A DNA stretch of 64,000 bases. Origin: Dryas octopetala (Eukaryota > Streptophyta > Magnoliopsida > Rosales > Rosaceae). Each line of letters starts with the position of its first letter. Position 1 is the first letter of the stretch. Position numbers and translations under genes: made by a program. Positions 55,117-64,000 of this stretch are shown piece after piece. The notes below the pieces were generated by a model, which was not told the DNA's origin, made no database searches, and saw nothing but the letters and a program-made list of their open reading frames with translations. The stretch lies in the NCBI GenBank assembly GCA_963921425.1, contig OY992834.1, positions 28,086,669 through 28,150,668 of the forward strand, in the 5' to 3' direction.

Positions 55117-55316
55117 NNNNNNNNNNNNNNNNNNNNNNNNNNNNNNNNNNNNNNNNNNNNNNNNNNNNNNNNNNNNNNNNNNNNNNNNNNNNNNNNNNNN
55201 NNNNNNNNNNNNNNNNNNNNNNNNNNNNNNNNNNNNNNNNNNNNNNNNNNNNNNNNNNNNNNNNNNNNNNNNNNNNNNNNNNNNNNNNNNNNNNNNNNNN
55301 NNNNNNNNNNNNNNNN
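55117..55316. other. Assembly gap (200 Ns)
   Basis: Exactly 200 unknown bases, the form of a fixed-length placeholder. The sequence just right of it (55317-55460) is a tandem, A-rich repeat of ACAACA...GATGATTTAAAGG units. That would explain assembly failure. The true gap size is unknown. Confidence 0.97.
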
Positions 55317-55460
55317 CAACATCGGGACTTCAACAACCACAAACAAGAAAAACAACACGATGATTTAAAGGAAAAACAAGTACAACATGATCACTAAAAA
55401 GGAAAAAAAAACAAGAACAATACGATGATTTAAAGAAAAAACAACAACAACAATCATAAT
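55317..55460. repeat. A-rich tandem repeat beside the gap
   Basis: Degenerate units containing CGATGATTTAAAG and AAAAACAAGTACAACATGATC. Probably extends into the gap and marks the left part of the Harbinger element. Confidence 0.65.
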
Positions 55461-55493
55461 GAGAACAATATTGACGAACCATGATCCAGGTCG

Positions 55494-56846
55494 TCAATAT
55501 GTTGGGGCAAGTGGTGGGTTCCCCTCTCGGATCCAGATGTGCTCAATCAAATTAGTTTTTAGGGATTCGTTGACATTTCGGTCCCTAAGCAAATTCCGAC
55601 GAACATTCATCTCAGGTAATGATGATGGAGCGGCACCGGTCGGACATGGTTCTACACCTTCGTATTCAGCTTCTGCCCTTCTAGTGCTCGCTTCTGGGTC
55701 TATTGGGTCATCCCTACCGTCATCCTCAGGGCGCTCATCCTCCACGATCATATTGTGCAATATTATGCACGCCTTCATGATATACCCAAGCTCAATCGGA
55801 CGCCAATAACGAGCAGGTCGTTTTATAATCTGCCACCGGGCTTTTAAAATTCTGAACGCCCTCTCCACATCCTTCCTGTATCCCTCCTGTCTAGCGGCAA
55901 ACAACTTATGGTGGGGAAGAACGGGACTGTGCAATGTAGTGATAAGAGTTGACCATTGAGGGTAGATCCCATCTGCAAGAAAGTATGGAATGGTGTAGTC
56001 TATCCCATTCACAGTGAATTTCACCCTGTGGTTTCGGCCGGAAATCATATCATCAAAGAGATGAGAACAGTCCAGCACATTGATATCATTATTCGACCCA
56101 GGTATACCAAAATTTGCATGCCATATCCACGTGTCGTACCCAGCAACGGCTTCAAGGATAACTGTTGGGACACGATAATGCCCACGGTACACAGCTTGCT
56201 CGGCCATTGGGCAATTTTGCCATACCCAATGCATGCAATCCAAGCTACCAATCATACCTGGAAATCCTCTACGGCTCCCCTTTCGCAAAAGTTTCTTCAA
56301 ATCGGCCGGAGTAGGCCTCCGGAGATACTCTGGTCCGAAGACGTCAGTGATGGCTCTCACGAACTTCAAGAATGATTGTCGTATGGTGGTTTGGCTAATG
56401 GTCATTGACTCTGAGACCAAATCATATGGAATGCCATATGCCATCACCCGCAGTGCTGCAGTCACCTTTTGGTGAGGTGTGCAACCCACTCTACCGACGG
56501 CATCAACTGTTGGCCGGAAATACTCATCCTGGAGGCAGACCGCTTCGAGAATTCTATTGAATAGCGGTTGGTGCATGCGGTATCGCCTGCGGAAAGTCAC
56601 GGTGTCCTCGATTGGCGAGGGGATGAAGTAGTTGTCCATGAGACGTTCGTGGGCGGCTTCTCGATTCCGGTGTGTGTACCGGCGATTTGAAGAAGTACCG
56701 CCATGCCTTGGTGTACCGGCGACGACGGTATGACCCATTGACACAATCAACTTACCCACCATCTCCCTTCCATCCTCTTCCCTATCCCATTCAGCATCAG
56801 AGTCCGAAGACGAGGAGGAGGATGAATACACATACAAAGTATTCAT
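55494..56846 (-). CDS. PIF/Harbinger transposase (450 aa, intact)
   Basis: DDE nuclease that cuts and moves the Harbinger element. The chain begins with an acidic Ser run. A helical region follows (FRRRYRMHQPLFNRILEAV) and then HTH-like KVTAALRVMAYGIPYDLVSE. The catalytic domain contains GSLDCMHWVWQNCP (D202), GSNNDINVLD (D253), FLADGIYPQW (D291) and KDVERAFRILKARWQII (E327); D291 and E327 are 35 residues apart. These blocks are diagnostic of the plant HARBI1/ALP1-like family (DDE_Tnp_4). No stop or frameshift interrupts it. It lies downstream of, and codirectional with, a Myb/SANT-like partner gene. Host genes such as ALP1 derive from this family, but the nearby partner gene and element terminus indicate a transposon copy. 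Confidence 0.93.
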   Translation of the reverse strand: MNTLYVYSSSSSSSDSDAEWDREEDGREMVGKLIVSMGHTVVAGTPRHGGTSSNRRYTHRNREAAHERLMDNYFIPSPIEDTVTFRRRYRMHQPLFNRILEAVCLQDEYFRPTVDAVGRVGCTPHQKVTAALRVMAYGIPYDLVSESMTISQTTIRQSFLKFVRAITDVFGPEYLRRPTPADLKKLLRKGSRRGFPGMIGSLDCMHWVWQNCPMAEQAVYRGHYRVPTVILEAVAGYDTWIWHANFGIPGSNNDINVLDCSHLFDDMISGRNHRVKFTVNGIDYTIPYFLADGIYPQWSTLITTLHSPVLPHHKLFAARQEGYRKDVERAFRILKARWQIIKRPARYWRPIELGYIMKACIILHNMIVEDERPEDDGRDDPIDPEASTRRAEAEYEGVEPCPTGAAPSSLPEMNVRRNLLRDRNVNESLKTNLIEHIWIREGNPPLAPTY

Positions 56847-57267
56847 TTGGGTGTTTATGGAATGAGAAATGATCCTGAAATAAGATTGAGTGTAACATGG
56901 TAAATATAGTGGTATTTATACTGAAACCACTTGCATTTGAGATAAGGAATGAATGGTCCACATTCATTTGCTTTATGATGGTGTAGTCATTTCATGCATC
57001 AGTCTTATCTACTGTAAAGCATGCATCAGTCTTATCTACTGTAAAGCATGCATCAGTCTTATCTACTGTAAAGCATGCATCAGTCTGTGGTTAATAAGGG
57101 AGAATCCAATGTTGGGTGGAAATGTAAACATTAATTGAATAAATAGCAAACCATGACTTAAAACAAGATTGACGTTCAAATTAAAGGATACAATTAAAGA
57201 GCAAACATAATTTAAAACAAGATTAACATTCAAACTAAAAAACACAATTGAAGAGCAAGGTCTAATT
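56847..57267. other. Region between the two Harbinger genes
   Basis: Holds the putative promoter of the transposase gene and a 27-bp tandem repeat at 56994-57085. No other coding sequence seen. Confidence 0.5.
56994..57085. repeat. 27-bp tandem repeat (three full units)
   Basis: TCTTATCTACTGTAAAGCAT plus GCATCAG repeated at 57003, 57030 and 57057 with partial units on both sides. The copies are identical, so recent expansion is likely. Confidence 0.9.
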
Positions 57268-58603
57268 CTAATTATTAGGCGGGTACCCCTGGTTTGAGTG
57301 AGTGAGGTTGGAAAGATCCGGGTAGTATCCAGATGGAGTGGACTCCGAATGGTGGTTAGCACGCATTTGCCTCCTTGCAATGACTTCAGCCATCTTTTGC
57401 TCCCAATACATCCGTTGGCCATCATTCATTTTGGAGAGGTCTTGGCCCATAATATTTTGTTCTTCCCATTCTAGCTGCCTCTCGATCCTCATCCTTTCTC
57501 TTGCTTCCTTTGCGGCGTCTCTTTCACTCCTTGCACGCTCTCTGTCAACTCTCGTTTGTATGAAAATCCTTGAATTTTCATTATAATGATCTACTGCCTC
57601 AACCATATGAGTTTGGACGGGCTCGGCTGCCTTGGCCCGTTTTGCATGGTTTCTCCCTGGTGGCCTTGGTCGCGAGGAACCGCATGGTTGGAATGGTGGT
57701 GGGTTTTCGTCCTCGCCAAGTGGTATGACTGGATCGGTCTCCTCGGGATCATCATCGGCGGGAGTGTCGGCATCGTCGGTGGCGGGGGTCTCTGAATCAC
57801 TAACCCGAACAGGAGCATGAACGGCAGCATACTTTGCACTTTCCTTTATTTTTTCCCAAATGTGCACCCATGGAAACTTGAATCCAGTCTTGTTTCGAAA
57901 GCCTTCAAGTGCTTGCGTAAACTACAATAATAAAATAAAAATTAAAATATATAAATTTTCTTGTGGAAATGCAAACATAACTTAAATAAATAGTAAATTT
58001 GCTACATTTATAAACAAAACAAAAACCATAATCATACAAATATATAAATATGCTTGATAGATAAACAAAATAGTGAAAATACAATATAATAATATCATTA
58101 TACAAATATGCTACATTTATAAACACAACCAAAAATAATCATACAAATATATAAATATGTTTGATACATATACAAAACAATAAAATAGTAATACCATTAT
58201 ATAAATATGCTTCATTTATAAACAAAACATATAATAATTATACAAATATATAAATATGCTTGATAATTGGAGGATACAAAAAATAATCATGCAAATATAT
58301 AAATGCATAAAAACTTACCACATTGGCATCATTTGCACCACTTGCACGCATTCGCTCGGCCTCCAATAAGCAAGCATAAAATTTGTTGCAATCACGCGCA
58401 ATATCTTTGAATCGTGCTTTAACACCGCCAACCTTACGAATTGTTTCACCCCCCATGTTACGCTTGAAAATTTCATAAATTTGTTCCCAAAGCATGGCGG
58501 CTCTAATTTGGGCACCAAGACAACCGTCGGGAGACCTCTCTAGGTATGCCATCACTAGGGCTTCATCTTCAGCTACCACCCAAGCACTTCCTCTTGGAGC
58601 CAT
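57268..58603 (-). CDS. Harbinger ORF1 protein, Myb/SANT-like with NAM-associated C-terminal region (2 exons, 312 aa)
   Basis: Partner protein needed with the transposase for Harbinger transposition in plants, where it is thought to bind DNA and help nuclear import. Exons: 58603-58319 (95 codons) and 57921-57268 (217 codons plus TAG), GT-AG, phase 0. Exon 1 carries the trihelix/SANT-like region (SAWVVAEDEALVMAYLE, LWEQIYEIFKRN, KVGGVKARFKDIARDCNKFY). Exon 2 starts FTQALEGFRNKTGFKFPWVH, then an acidic/Pro linker (DDADTPADDDPEETDP). A basic segment (PPGRNHAKRAK) may act as a nuclear signal. A long Arg/Glu-rich coiled coil (RERARSERDAAKEARERMR) follows. All joints are intact. Confidence 0.88.
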
Positions 58604-59319
58604 GACAAAGAAAAAAAAATTGTGTAAATTTGGTAAACAAAGGTTGTAAATTGTGATGAAACCATATGAGTGTTGTGTGATATATATAGACATCCTTGAA
58701 AATATAGCTGTTGGAGGGTTTGGGGAATTTTTTAAAATTTTTTCGAAATTTTTTGGCAATTTTTCGGATATTATATCTATTTTAAATGATTTATTAAATA
58801 TTTGTTTAAAAAAAAAAAGAAAAGGCCGATCTGGACCGTTGATTATCAACGGTCCATTAATATCAGCCGTTGATCCATCAACCGGCCCATCTAAAAAAAA
58901 AAAAAAAAAAAAAAAGGCAAAACGCAGCAGCCGTTGATCACCAACGGTCGGCCGATCTGGACCGTTGGTGAGAAGGAAGCCAGCCACGCGTCAAGCTTCC
59001 AATTCCCCAGCGCTGCAACCGAGCCAGCACGTGACGTCAGCCGACATCTGCGTCAGCAACTGCAGCTTCCGTCAGCAGCAACAGGCGCGGGCCCCACCTC
59101 CTTTTCAGCTCAGCAGCTCTCTCTCTCTCTTCACGTGGGCTGCTTTTTGGATTTGGGTCACAACACATTTTGGGTCACACATGAAACCCACTTCTGAGTT
59201 ACACTTTGGGTTACACCCTCTTTTGGGTCACACATTCCGGCCCGTAGTGTTAAAGTGTGACCCATTTGTGGCCCAAAATGGGTTTTTGGGTCACAAAATC
59301 CGGTGCATAGTGGAAGGCC
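58604..59319. mobile_element. Right terminal region of the PIF/Harbinger element
   Basis: Upstream of the ORF1 gene. Contains repeated CAACGGTC/GACCGTTG blocks (58835-58975) and, from 59150 to 59310, repeated TTTGGGTCACA / TGTGACCCA motifs. The end reads ...CATAGTGGAAGGCC at 59319, followed by TAA (59320-59322), the TWA-type target preferred by Harbinger elements. The matching left end (TAA then GGCCTTCC) was not found and probably lies in or left of the gap. Confidence 0.65.
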
Positions 59320-59322
59320 TAA

Positions 59323-59768
59323 CCTAACCCAATGCCCAATACCAATATTCATGTTGAATGTTGATGTTAATGTTTATCTTATCACCTGTCTCATCAGATC
59401 TTCCCTTTTTCTTCTCTCAATTTCTTAATTCTTAAGCCATACATACTTTTCTGCAATTCATTAAAAGCAAAATTATACTTATTGCCGGTGGAGTACTTAT
59501 CAGGGCTTCCACAGTTTTATGAAGTAATTTTTTATTCTGATTTCTATCTAAAAAGTGTCATCATTCTTACTTAAATAGTGTTGAGAGTGATTCTTATATT
59601 TGTTGTATCTATAGTGGTATTAAAAGTAATATTGCTGTACCAAATTAGATATAACCTAATTTTAATTAATTGATTATTAATTTTAATTTATAAGATAATT
59701 ATTTATGAAAATTAAATCAATGTCATTATTTTAATAAAATCTTTAAAAAAAATCTAATTTTACATATA
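59323..59768. other. Spacer
   Basis: AT-rich, no gene recognised. Confidence 0.35.
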
Positions 59769-60034
59769 TCTATATAATAAAACAGAATGATTTTTGAATT
59801 ATCTCCGGGTTTGAATAGTTGAGATCGTTTCGGCTTAAATCCAATAGTCGGTTATCTATTTCCTAAAATTACTTTTCCTCCTATGAGAATTGGTTTGCCG
59901 CCTCTCTCTCTTTAATTAATTTTTTCAAATTTACTTTCCGTTATTTATTAAACTGATTACACTTGCTGAAATATTAGTGTTTGCACAATAGAAAGAGCCG
60001 CTTTACACTCGCGGAGCGAGTATGAAGAGGCTAG
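59769..60034 (+). mobile_element. Mini-Helitron (266 bp)
   Basis: Starts TCTATATAATAAAACAGAAT directly after an A and ends CTAG directly before a T, as Helitrons insert between A and T. Nine bases before the CTAG lies a perfect hairpin ACTCGC-GGA-GCGAGT (60007-60021). No coding sequence. The three hallmarks (5' TC, 3' hairpin, CTRR) all agree. Confidence 0.8.
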
Positions 60035-60754
60035 TTTACAAATAAATTATCTTAATATAATGCACCATTTAATAAACATTAATGCACCAAAATTTCACAC
60101 ACAACACACAAATTTATTTCATTTCAAAGGTTAATGAAGTAAATGAGGTATTTATAGAAAAAAAAAAATGAAAATAGCCGTTGGATTCAATGTCATAATT
60201 TTTAGAATTTTTTCTCAAATTTTTTTGGATTTTTTCGATAGTTTAATTAATTTAATGACATTACTAATTAGTATCATGCCAAATAAGAATCACTCTCTCT
60301 CCAGCTCACTATGAGTAGTGATTTCTGTTTTTTAATCCAATAAATTGGAATCATAATCAAAATCAAGGCCTCACTGTGGATGACCTAACCAATTCACCAT
60401 CAAATAATGTATTATTAATTGCCAAAAATGTTATAAAAGGACTTAAACTTTGTCCTCTGTGTCAATTCAAGACATGAATTATCGATTGTACTAATATGTC
60501 CACTCAACTTTATTTTTTATGCCAATATGCCACTTTCGTCAACTCAGTTGCAAACTCTGTCCAAGAGTGATCACATGCGTGACGACACGTGATCACCTTT
60601 TTATGGGTAAATTCTTCATTCCACTTGTAATATAAGTCCATATACATAAATCAAATCAAACCACTTTACACATATAGTTGTTTTTTGGAAGGAAAATGTA
60701 ATTGAACTAATGAAATGGGCAAATTGGCTTCAAAAATTAAAGTTAATAGGGTAC
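60035..60754. other. Spacer
   Basis: AT-rich, no gene recognised. Confidence 0.35.
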
Positions 60755-61900
60755 TGTAACACCCTAGATTTTTCCAATCGTATCATATGTTGACACATGT
60801 TTTCAAATTTTTTTTATACTTAGAAGCTTAAGGTTTTTTAAAGGAAATAGAGTTTCCTTTATCTTTTGTGTAACTAACTTGTACCATTAAAGGTTTAGAG
60901 TTGAACGCTAGTACCCTTGAGTATAAATTTGGTGATTATCAGATTTGAATTAATTTTTGAGAATTAAATTCATTGGAGTATAATTTTTCGTAATTTTGTT
61001 GGAGAACAATTTATTTATTTGAGGCTACAGGAAATTAGGATTAATTACTACCAAGTAGTCAAATTTTGGATTTTGCAAAATTTTTTATGAATTTTAAATT
61101 TCAACAAAAATTAGACAAAAATGACGAAAATTGCTATCAAAATACGGAAATTTTGAATGAAACTTTACTATATGTTTATTTAACATATTATCTACTATAT
61201 TAATAAAAAACATTGAACAAACCAAATTATCTAGTAGGTTTCATGTGATATAAGATGAATATAATGCGCGTTGAAGGCAAATACTATTAAAAAAATAGTT
61301 CACTGATTAATAATTACATAAATTTAATTGAACAAACACCTCAGAGTTTATGTAATTTATTTGACAATTTTTCATAAATAAAAAGAATTTTTCAGAGCTT
61401 TGGATTGTTGTTGTTTGTGCTTGTTCAAAGTTGTTCCATTATTACTATTCTTGAGAATTTCGAGGACAAAATTCTTTTAAGAGGGGTAAATTGTGAGACC
61501 TCATATATTTCCAACTTTTATTATGAAAAGTATTTTAAATATTTTGAAAATTTATTTGAGAAATAAAATATTTTAAATTAATTTTATAACTTTTGTTTTA
61601 AATTAGTTTGACCCGTTCTTTGACTTTTTGAACTATTGAATTTTTGACTTGAATTTGTGACTTGTTGGAAATGTCTCAAACACACAAACACGGGAACGTA
61701 AAATGTGCATCGATAAGAGTTACAGTTTAAGAAATACGAGCATTTAAAGTAAGCATCATTTTTGTAAATTTGCATATATGAGTTTTAAAAACCAAAATCA
61801 AATTTTTTATCTTTATTTCTTTCTCCTCATTGGCTCATTCACGCAACCCACTACCCACCTGACACACTTTAATTTCTCTCTTTTCTCTCCTCTTTTTCTC
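60755..61900 (+). mobile_element. Ty3/Gypsy LTR retrotransposon remnant with nested fragments
   Basis: TGTAACACCCTAGA at 60755 is a typical Gypsy LTR start. At 61455-61491 the sequence GAATTTCGAGGACAAAATTC followed by an AAGAGGGGTAAAT purine tract is the characteristic end of Gypsy pol. It leads into TGTGAGACCTCATAT (61492), the start of a 3' LTR. No pol domains remain between them. About 61065-61295 is a fragment of the purine-rich family tail, so the two are interleaved. Confidence 0.6.
61065..61295 (-). mobile_element. Fragment of the purine-rich hAT-like family (tail part)
   Basis: Matches 43150-43380 in copy C (TTGAATGAAACTTTAC.ATATG, TTTAACATATTATCTACTA, TAGGTTTCATGTGATATAAG, ATGAATATAATGCGCG). 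The remaining part of what may be the same copy lies at 62584-62990, separated by other insertions. Confidence 0.6.
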
Positions 61901-61907
61901 TTTTTTT

Positions 61908-62583
61908 GAGGGCTGCTATTTGTACACTTTTTTTTTTCTTTTTGCACACCCTAGCCTTCTTTTAAAAAAAATAAAAAACTAAAGGAAAAAGTCCAACACA
62001 CCCCTCCCTCCTTCCCTCACCCAACTCAGACCAACACACACCTCCCCCTCCTCCCTTCACCCAACCCACCCAGCCCCTCCCCCCCTCATCCGACCACCTC
62101 CCTCCCTCCCTCCCCCCTTTCACCCGACCCACCCAACCCACCTCTCACTCCACAAAATCACCAACTTTCAAAATACTAAATAAAAACAAGCAATCTTATA
62201 TGGGTTTTAAAGCCCATGAGGAAAGGAAGAGAACCATACCAAAATTGTGGCCATTAGTGGCAGAAAAAAACCGGAATCAGCAAAGAAAGCCGGCGGCAGT
62301 CGAAGCTTCTCGGCTTCGATCCAGATTGTACGGCGGCGGGATGAAGGATTGGATCCCATAGGGAGGTCGGCGCCTTCAAGACGAAGAGATCTCGACCGGT
62401 CTCTCGTCGGGAGGTGGCCGGACGGCGAAGATCTGGCCGGGACGGGTCGCGGTTCGACTGGGTTTGTACGGGTCTGAAATTTTTTTGGAGTCTGATTGGG
62501 GTGTGTTAGTCTTTTTTCATTAGTTTTTTTTTTTTTTATTATTAAGAAGGGTGTGCAAAAAAAAAAAAAATGTGCAACCCTCC
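61908..62583. mobile_element. TIR element with GC-rich core (possible Pack-MULE type)
   Basis: Ends of about 95 bp are inverted: left GAGGGCTGCTATTTGTACAC, T-run, TTTGCACACCCT, CTTCTTTTAAAAAA, CCAACACACCCC; right the reverse complement (GGGGTGTGTTAG ... AGGGTGTGCAAAA ... GTGCAACCCTC). Both sides are followed by CTTTTTTT, a possible but low-complexity 8-bp duplication. The core (62240-62480) is GC-rich and in one frame reads Arg/Ser/Gly-rich, like a captured 5' gene segment. No known domain. Confidence 0.55.
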
Positions 62584-62990
62584 TTTTTTTTTCTTCTTCT
62601 TCTCTTTCTGTTTTTTTTTTTTTTTTTTTTTTTATTTCTTTTTCTCCCTTCTCTCATTTCTCTCCATCAGAGACTCAAGAGTCCATCCCCCGTGCTTCTC
62701 TCTCTCTCTCTCTCTCGGCATCTCCATCCCCAGCCCAGCTAACCGGCGCCGACCACCAGCCTACCCTCATCTCTTTATCCCTCCTCCCTTCCTCCCTCCA
62801 AGGCCTCAGCTCTTCCCAAAACCTTTCCTTCTCTCTCCCTCGTCTCCCAAAACCCAGAAATCCCACCCAGTAGAAAACTTCGCCGAAATTTCGAGAATTT
62901 CTGCGAAAATATGAAAAATTTGGTGAAATTATCGAAATCTTGTTGGTTTAGTGTTAAAATTTCCATACCAAAAAGACGAAAACTTCGGCG
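62584..62990 (-). mobile_element. Fragment of the purine-rich hAT-like family (head part)
   Basis: On the minus strand the order is AAATTTCGGCG-type block (62880-62930), then GGGAGAGAGAAGG and GAGG-rich tract with a short GA run (62701-62717), as in copies C and D. The terminal CAAGGTGTTAAATTT is diverged. Probably the other half of the 61065-61295 fragment. Confidence 0.5.
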
Positions 62991-63152
62991 ACGGTGGACA
63001 CTTGAAGTGTGTCATGATTGATCAAGATTTGTTAGGAAGTTGGGAGGAATAATATTGGATTTATTTATAATAGCTAACATTGATATTTGATACAGAACAG
63101 AGTGTTTAGGGGATGGAAGACATGGAACGGTAAAGAGGTAGCAGTGAGAGTC

Positions 63153-63578
63153 CTAGTGTGATTGTTGGGCCTTGGAAGCCTCGAGATCGGCAGCCTTCTT
63201 GAGAAAGTTGTCGTCGCCGTCCTCGAGAGCCATCTGAATGGGGGCGGAGCCGAGGCCATCGGCGATGGCGAGCATGATCTTCTTCATCTCCTCCCGGAAC
63301 TCGTCCAGATCCACCGTCCCACTCCCATCGCAGTCGAACTTGTCGAATATGGAGTCGTAGAGCTGCGTCAGCTGCTCCGCCGGGGTCGCCACGTCCATCC
63401 CGAAGTGGGCCTCGATCAGCCTCATCGACTCGAACGCCTTGCGCAGCTCCGACCGCGACAAAACGCCGTCGTTGTTCAGGTCGAGAGCCGCGAACCCCTC
63501 GTCCACGCTCTTCTTAAACTGCGCTTCGTCGCTCACGAAGTCCCTCACCGTGCTTCCGTCGATGATCACCACTCCCAT
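63153..63578 (-). CDS. EF-hand calcium-binding protein (141 aa, intronless)
   Basis: Probable cytosolic Ca2+ sensor. Two EF-hand loops: residues 33-44 (DLNNDGVLSRSE; ligands D33, N35, D37, E44) and 82-93 (DCDGSGTVDLDE; D82, D84, S86, D90, E93). Each is preceded by a fitting helix (EGFAALDL; YDSIFDKF). The N-terminus (MGVVIIDGSTVRDFV) matches a small plant-specific EF-hand group often annotated only as calcium-binding EF-hand family protein. Gly2 could be N-myristoylated in principle, but the following VVIID is not a strong site. The gene is much more GC-rich than its surroundings, as usual for intronless plant Ca2+ sensors. An open frame on the opposite strand (63162-63590) is its shadow. Exact orthologue not determined. 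Confidence 0.93.
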   Translation of the reverse strand: MGVVIIDGSTVRDFVSDEAQFKKSVDEGFAALDLNNDGVLSRSELRKAFESMRLIEAHFGMDVATPAEQLTQLYDSIFDKFDCDGSGTVDLDEFREEMKKIMLAIADGLGSAPIQMALEDGDDNFLKKAADLEASKAQQSH

Positions 63579-64000
63579 CGATCCAGATAATTTATTTTAT
63601 TTTATTTTCTATGAAAATGATAATATCTGTTTGTGACTTTGTGGTCAGTGACTCGCGAAGTTTGTTGTTTGTTGGCTAGTGATAACTCATTTATTTATGT
63701 TGGGGAGGAACAAGAAAAGATGATGGAATTGGTGACTTGGTGGGTACTGACTACTGGCCACTGGTGAGCTGCTGAACATTTATATTCCTTTTATTATGGG
63801 AATTAATTAGTATACGGGATTGCGCATCAAATTGTGTCGGTTAGAATGGAATAACATTCTGAAGCTTAGCTTTAGATGAAGCGGTGGTTGGTGGGGCAAG
63901 TGGAATACAGGTCTGAATGTCTGATAACTCCAGTGCAACACGTTGGCCTTGGGATGCTTCTCACCATCTTTTGATTGGCTGCACTTGCACAACCTTTATT
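63579..64000 (-). promoter_or_regulatory. Promoter region of the EF-hand gene
   Basis: AT-rich upstream flank. GGAATATAAATGTT on the minus strand (63776-63788) is a TATA-like motif about 200 bases above the ATG. No other gene seen before the window edge. Confidence 0.35.

Noticed and set aside
55017..55397. Frames running through the N gap
   Set aside because: Most of their codons are unknown bases; the visible parts show nothing recognisable.
63162..63590. 142-codon plus-strand frame
   Set aside because: Exact antisense shadow of the GC-rich EF-hand gene; no domain and a composition dictated by the opposite strand.

Overview
The window is nuclear DNA of a flowering plant, most likely a eudicot. 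It is AT-rich, with many-exon GT-AG genes, plant-specific families (VQ protein, mitochondrial bL32m, CNX2) and abundant plant transposons. The species cannot be fixed from sequence alone; a Rosaceae-like genome is only a guess. There is one assembly gap (Ns, 55117-55316). No bacterial-type operons, CRISPR arrays or convincing tRNA/rRNA genes were seen.

Host genes, left to right: (1) first exon of a possible plastid-targeted protein on the minus strand (623-762), continuing off the left edge; (2) mitochondrial citrate synthase on the minus strand (3478-15469), 19 exons assembled to 473 aa with the catalytic His/His/Asp intact; (3) CNX2/MoaA, the first enzyme of molybdenum cofactor synthesis, on the plus strand (20987-24637), 6 exons, 400 aa, with a second phase-compatible first exon at 21570-21614; (4) mitochondrial ribosomal protein bL32m on the minus strand (25771-27331), 3 exons, 139 aa; (5) an intronless VQ-motif protein on the minus strand (41729-42268); (6) a 95-aa single-pass small protein on the minus strand (54069-54356); (7) an intronless EF-hand protein on the minus strand (63153-63578). 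These genes belong to unrelated pathways. Three of them (citrate synthase, CNX2, bL32m) serve mitochondria.

Mobile DNA fills much of the rest. A nearly pristine Copia retrotransposon (7780-13211; 572-bp LTRs differing at one base; 5-bp target duplication; intact 1353-aa gag-pol) sits antisense in intron 7 of citrate synthase. A CACTA element (29488-36069) carries captured exons of CTP synthase and lysyl-tRNA synthetase plus at least one unrecognised gene, some joined by phase-compatible splice sites (Pack-CACTA). It is followed by a truncated CACTA element with a Transposase_24-type gene (37087-38594) and repeat-rich 3' end (to 39129), and then by a related 3' end of the first CACTA family (39720-40086). 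A two-gene PIF/Harbinger element (transposase 55494-56846 and Myb/SANT-like partner 57268-58603) ends at 59319; its left end falls in or beyond the gap.

Smaller elements include a purine-rich hAT-like family about 1.1 kb long in several copies (two with exact 8-bp target duplications), Mutator-like elements with 9-10-bp duplications (45808-46172, 47988-49917), a pair of near-palindromic fold-back MITEs (44682-45488), a 266-bp mini-Helitron (59769-60034), a Gypsy remnant (60755-about 61900) and a TIR element with a GC-rich core (61908-62583). The most unusual content is the chimeric gene inside the Pack-CACTA, the young antisense Copia in a core metabolic gene, the alternative CNX2 first exon, and the purine-rich repeat family.
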